NCBI GenBank assembly: GCA_019916065.1
Contig: CM034240.1
Coordinates: forward strand, 16,973,894 to 17,037,893
DNA: 64,000 nt
Reading direction: 5' to 3'
DNA from: Vitellaria paradoxa
Lineage: Eukaryota > Streptophyta > Magnoliopsida > Ericales > Sapotaceae
Shown one piece after another: positions 59,999-64,000 of the stretch (position 1 is the first letter of the stretch; the number at the start of each line of letters is the position of its first letter). Under the pieces are notes generated by a model. It saw only the letters and a program-made list of their open reading frames with translations, made no database searches and was not told the origin of the DNA. A program made the translations under genes and the position numbers.

Positions 59999-62900
59999 AT
60001 GAGAGAAACAAATACTACGAAGACATCGATTGATGTTTCAGATTGCTTGTTTTTGCATCACTCAGATCATCCAGGAATTGTTCTAGTCTTTAAACTCCTT
60101 GAAGGATACAACTGTGGACAATGGAGTCATGCTATGCGCATCAGCCTTGGCGCAAAGAATAAAATTGGATCCGTAAACGGATCCATCGCAGGTCCAGCAC
60201 CCACAGATCCAAAATGCCCTGTTTGGCAACAATGCAGTGATTTGGTATTGTCTTGGATCCTAAATGCAATTCGTCCTGATATAGCAGGAAATGTCATCTA
60301 TGCTGAGACAGCACCGAAGTCTGGGAAGACCTCAAAGAAAGATTTTCGCAAGGAAACAATTCTGGAATTTTCAAATTCGAGAGGAAATTGTAGAACATTG
60401 ACAGGGACAACAATCTGTCTCTGCTTATTACACCAATATGAAGGCCCTTTGGGATGAATTGGCTTCATACCATGAACCTATGTGCAACAAATGTGGAGGG
60501 TTGAAAATCTTTGCTGACCGAGAAGAGAAGGGAAGGGTTAAGCAGTTTCTTATGGGGCTGAATGAATCATATGCAACCATTCATGTAATGATGAGTCCTG
60601 TACCAAATACTTGCAAAACTCATGCTCTTATGCTCCAGCAAGAACGACAAGCCGAAGCCAAGTTCTAGCCACCATGTAGTACAATCCTCTCATTCACAAT
60701 AGATGACACAAGCAAACCCGAATGAGTTAAACTTCCATGGCACAGGGAAATGGGACTACAAGAAGGCAACTTAAGTGTAGCCATTGTGGTCGAGATGGCC
60801 ACCTAATTGATCGCTGTTACTACTTGCATGGATTTCCAGTGGGTCACAAATGACACAGAAAGGATGTGAAGCCAAAGAGAAAGAAGCCTGCTGGTCACAA
60901 TGCTCAAATTGACACCACTGAACCAAACAAAGAACCATGCACAGAAGGGGCAACATTCACCATCGAGGAGTACAACCAACTCATGGCTTTGCTTCGCAAG
61001 TGAAATGATAATGATCAGCCCTTTGCAAACATCACAGGCACCCACATCCATCTGTAATGCTGCTCAACATGATCCATATTCGACTTTTTTGAAAAAGATA
61101 AGTAAGTTTTATTTCAAAGTATCGAAGAGATGCTAAAAACAAAAATAGCGAGTGTGGACAATTTGTCCTTCTCACTTCATACTAGCAATAAAAGAAAGGA
61201 AAGAACACAGATCGATCTCTTTCCCCTCTTCCACCCAAATATATAAACAAGAAAGAAATAAACTTTTGACTCTCAAAACATTCCTCTCAATATTCTAAAA
61301 ACTCCGCCTATTGCGCTCCTTCCAAATCAACCAAAAAAGACAAAAAGGAATCAAATTCCAAATCTTCTTCTTCCTCCTTTCCAATGGATGTCCCCACCAT
61401 GCCAAAAGAAAGCTTTTAAGATTCTCGGAGAAACACATTTGGACACCAAAACATGAAAGGGTAAGGCTCCACAATTCAGCAGACCAAAAACAGTGGATGA
61501 ATAGATGTTCAATTGACTCATCTTGCTTGAGACATAAAGGGCATCTATTTGCTAGGGAGTGTCCCCTTTGCTTTAAATTATCCATAGTCAAAATCCTCCC
61601 CCTCACAGCACACCAAGAGAAAAAAATGATCCTTGTTGGACCAGCAGAGTTCCATAATTTCATCCAAGGAAAATCATCCTTCTCCCCACCTTGCAAGAAT
61701 AGATAAAAGGACTTCACAGTGAAGTCTTTATGAATCGACAGCTTCCAAATCATTATAGTGCAACAGATCATATATCCAAATCCTCACCAACGCATAATAG
61801 ATGGGACACTCATTGTGATTTTGTGGACTTAGCTGATGGTGGTAAAGCAAAGATTTAAGTCCACAGGGTTTGTCAAATTATCTTCTGATTTGGTTCTAGA
61901 TGGGGTGCTATATGTTCTAAAATTCAAAGTCAATCTGTTAGCTGTTAGCAAACTTACCCAAGTGTTGAAATGTGATGTGATATTTTATCCTTATTTTTGT
62001 GTTGTGCAGGACGTGGTTACAAAGAAGACAATTGGCCTGGGCAAGCAACATACTCGGTTGTACTATCTCGCACCTAGCCAAAATCCACACCATGCACACA
62101 ACACCAATTATACCTCCAGTCTTTGGCATTAGTGACTAAGGCATCCCTCATCTGCTCCTCTTCAGGAATTGCCAAAGAACATTTCAGAACTATTTTTTGA
62201 TTCCCAGCATGTTTCTGATGTTTGTCCATTAGCCAAACAAACACGTTTACCTTTTTGTTCTATTTCGTCAATTGCACCTTTTGATTTAATTCATTATGAT
62301 ATTTGTGGACCTCACAGAGTTAATTTCCATATTGGAGCAAGATATTTTTTCACCATTATAGATGACTTTTCTAATTTTACATGGGTTCATCTTATAAGTT
62401 TCAATTCTGAAACAATCTTTATTGATGTCTTTTTCCTTCTTGGGCCAAACTCAATTTCATTGTGAGATTAAAGCTCTTCAACCAGATAATGGGACTGAAT
62501 TCACATCCATGCATTCCTTCTTTAATGATCACAGTATTTTTTCCAACATTCTTGCATTGGCACACCTCAACAAAATAGGGTAGTAGAGCAAAAGCATCAT
62601 CATATCTTGAATGTGGGTCGTGCACTCAAAATTTTGGGGAGAAAGCATACAAACAGCAAGTTATCTCATAAATCAACAACCTACACCATTATTATCCCAC
62701 AAGTCATCCTATGAGATCTTATATAGAAAGCCACCGATTTATTCTCATCTTCAAGTTTTTGGTTATACATGTTTTGCAACCAATCTCACACCTATGCACA
62801 AATTTGATGCTCGTGCTCGTCAGGGCATATTTATTGGTTATCCACTTGGCCAAAATGGATATCGAGTATATCACCTAGATATCAAGAAATGTTTCAACTC

Positions 62901-64000
62901 CTGAGATGTCATTTTCCATGAACATGTTTTCCATTTTTCCTACCTCCCCACTGGAAAATCAATCCAATTATTCAGTCCTACCCATGCCACTTGATGGAGA
63001 AATGCCTTCCATTCCTATCCACTCTCATCCAACAAACAACCAAGTCACCCTTCACATTCAAATACACCATCATTCCAAGAAATTCCCACCATTTTTTCCC
63101 AAAAAAGGGACAACCACATTAGTCCCTTCTCACCTTCTCCAAATGATGTACCATCCTCTAGACATTTCTCTTTACATGGTACTAGTACCAATCACACCGC
63201 AAAATCAAGTTCCACTTCAATCCACAAGGGCCCCAACTTATCTCCAAGATTAGCAAGTCAATCATGCTCTCTTGCTTGCTCCAAGACCAACCCCTTATCT
63301 CACGTCTAGTACCAGATACCCTCTCACTCGGTATGTTTCCTACTCCAACATATCACTTGCTTACCGAACATTCATGCACAATATCTCTCACTTGGTTGAA
63401 CAAGTCTCTTATGAGCAAGCCAGTCAAGATACTAAGTGGGTTGAAGCACTGCACACAGAACTACAGGCTCTTGAGGAAAATAACACATGGACCATTGTAT
63501 CTCTTCCTCTAAGTCACAAATCCATTGGCTACAAATGGATCTTCAAAATTAAATACCACTCTGACAGTACCATTGAATGTTATAAAGCTCGCCTTGTTAC
63601 CAAGGGATTCACACAACGGGAAGGGATCGTTTACAAAGAGACTTTTGCACCATTAACTTGTTACCATGTGATGTTTTTTTGGCCGTTGCTGCTATGCGTA
63701 ATTGGAGTCTTCACCAAAAGGATGTCCAAAACGTTTTTCTTGATGGAGAACTTTCTCAAGAAGTTTATATGCAACCACCACTTGGATTTCGTCAACAAGG
63801 GGAGCAGCTTGTCTGTCTCCTCAATAAATCCTTATACGGCCTCTAGCAACCTTCGCGGATTTGGTTCCACAAATTTTCATCTTCAATCTGTGGCGTCAAC
63901 TTCGAACAATCAAGGATAGATTATCCTTTATTTACCAAGGTTCATGGTAACTCTTTTACTACTATATTGCTCTGTGTCAATGACATGATTATCACAGGGA
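59999..64000 (+). pseudogene. Copia 4 gag-pol fragment, disabled
   Basis: Gag from ATG 59999: SDHPGIVLVFKLLEGYNCGQ then WSHAMRISLGAKNKIGSVNG (copia gag N-terminal domain); a frameshift near 60320 moves to another frame ending about 60668. Zinc knuckle CSHCGRDGHLIDRC at about 60777-60818. The protease DSG box is gone, replaced by the LINE; ATDHIS resumes at 61760. Integrase: PLAKQTRLPF, YDICGPHRV, IIDDFSNFTWVHL, QPDNGTEF. RT: ARLVTKGFTQREGI, then a frameshift near 63660, WSLHQKDVQNVFLDGELSQE. At the window edge the catalytic box reads CVND instead of YVDD. Confidence 0.9.
61085..61757 (-). mobile_element. LINE tail B (5'-truncated L1-type), inside copia 4
   Basis: Minus strand. The 3' end has a short A tail (T6 at 61085-61090) and shares its terminal sequence with the copy at 32798-33480. 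The ORF at 61295-61771 encodes a reverse-transcriptase zinc-binding domain: [40 protein letters not shown], then WNLIPFCLFWLIWKERNRRS. The body is 5'-truncated, as usual for LINEs. It replaced the copia protease active site. Confidence 0.88.

Larger units (their letters stand above)
59714..64000 (+). mobile_element. Ty1/copia element 4, 5' part only in window, degenerate
   Basis: Plus strand, in XPO4 intron 1, cut by the window end. Gag, protease remnant, integrase and the start of RT are present in copia order. The 5' LTR probably ends at 59934 (TTTACA) followed by TGGTATCA, an initiator-Met-like primer site; a start at TGATATGG (59714) is my guess because the 3' LTR is out of view. A LINE tail interrupts it at 61085-61757. 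Confidence 0.88.

Overview
This window looks like nuclear DNA of a flowering plant, probably a eudicot and possibly a woody one; the species cannot be named from the sequence. The signs are AT-rich non-coding DNA, small spliced exons with plant-type GT...AG borders, Ty1/copia and Ty3/gypsy (chromovirus) retrotransposons primed by initiator-Met tRNA, plant L1-type LINE fragments and hAT-like elements. I see no bacterial genes, CRISPR arrays or recognisable tRNA/rRNA genes. Almost the whole window is the inside of one minus-strand gene, plant EXPORTIN-4 (XPO4), a karyopherin-beta nuclear transport receptor. Nineteen exons can be placed between 59391 (5' side) and 480 (3' side). Their phases join without conflict into about 693 codons, roughly 60% of a typical plant XPO4. 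The first exon(s) lie beyond 64000 and the C-terminal exons lie before position 1. 

The exons total 2,078 bases; the other ~97% is intron. Introns range from 85 bp to 8.5 kb, and the long ones are long because transposons fill them. From the 5' end of the gene: intron 1 (59392-64000+) holds a broken copia element (plus strand) interrupted by a LINE tail; the 56.4-59.3 kb intron holds a LINE reverse-transcriptase remnant, short-LTR copies and a MITE-like repeat; the 50.7-55.7 kb intron holds a short-LTR copia remnant followed by a 2.6 kb LINE; the 42.5-50.7 kb intron holds two LINE fragments and a 1.4 kb hAT-like candidate; the 34.8-41.8 kb intron is a complete but dead chromovirus; the 26.1-34.6 kb intron holds a second copia element (plus) and a LINE tail; the 18.6-24.6 kb intron holds LINE and copia remnants and LTR-like sequence; the 10.5-18.5 kb intron holds a young copia element (minus); the 4.8-9.5 kb intron holds a 1.4 kb LTR element with a truncated 5' LTR, a LINE tail and an LTR-like repeat; the 0.55-3.9 kb intron holds a 547 bp hAT-like MITE with an 8-bp target duplication. 

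No transposon coding region is intact. Many in-frame stops fit C-to-T or G-to-A decay (TGG to TAG/TGA, CAG to TAG), as expected for methylated DNA. One exon of the otherwise clean XPO4 gene (3949-4160) carries a one-base loss in an A/T run; two transposon frameshifts also fall in A/T runs, so assembly error must be considered. 

I did not find a clear undescribed molecular system. The best leads are the recurrent Cn-An tracts of fixed polarity (two of which face each other as a hairpin in a 617 bp intron), the exon frameshift, the small LTR element with an unrecognised acidic ORF, and the short-LTR copia family clustered at 50-57 kb.
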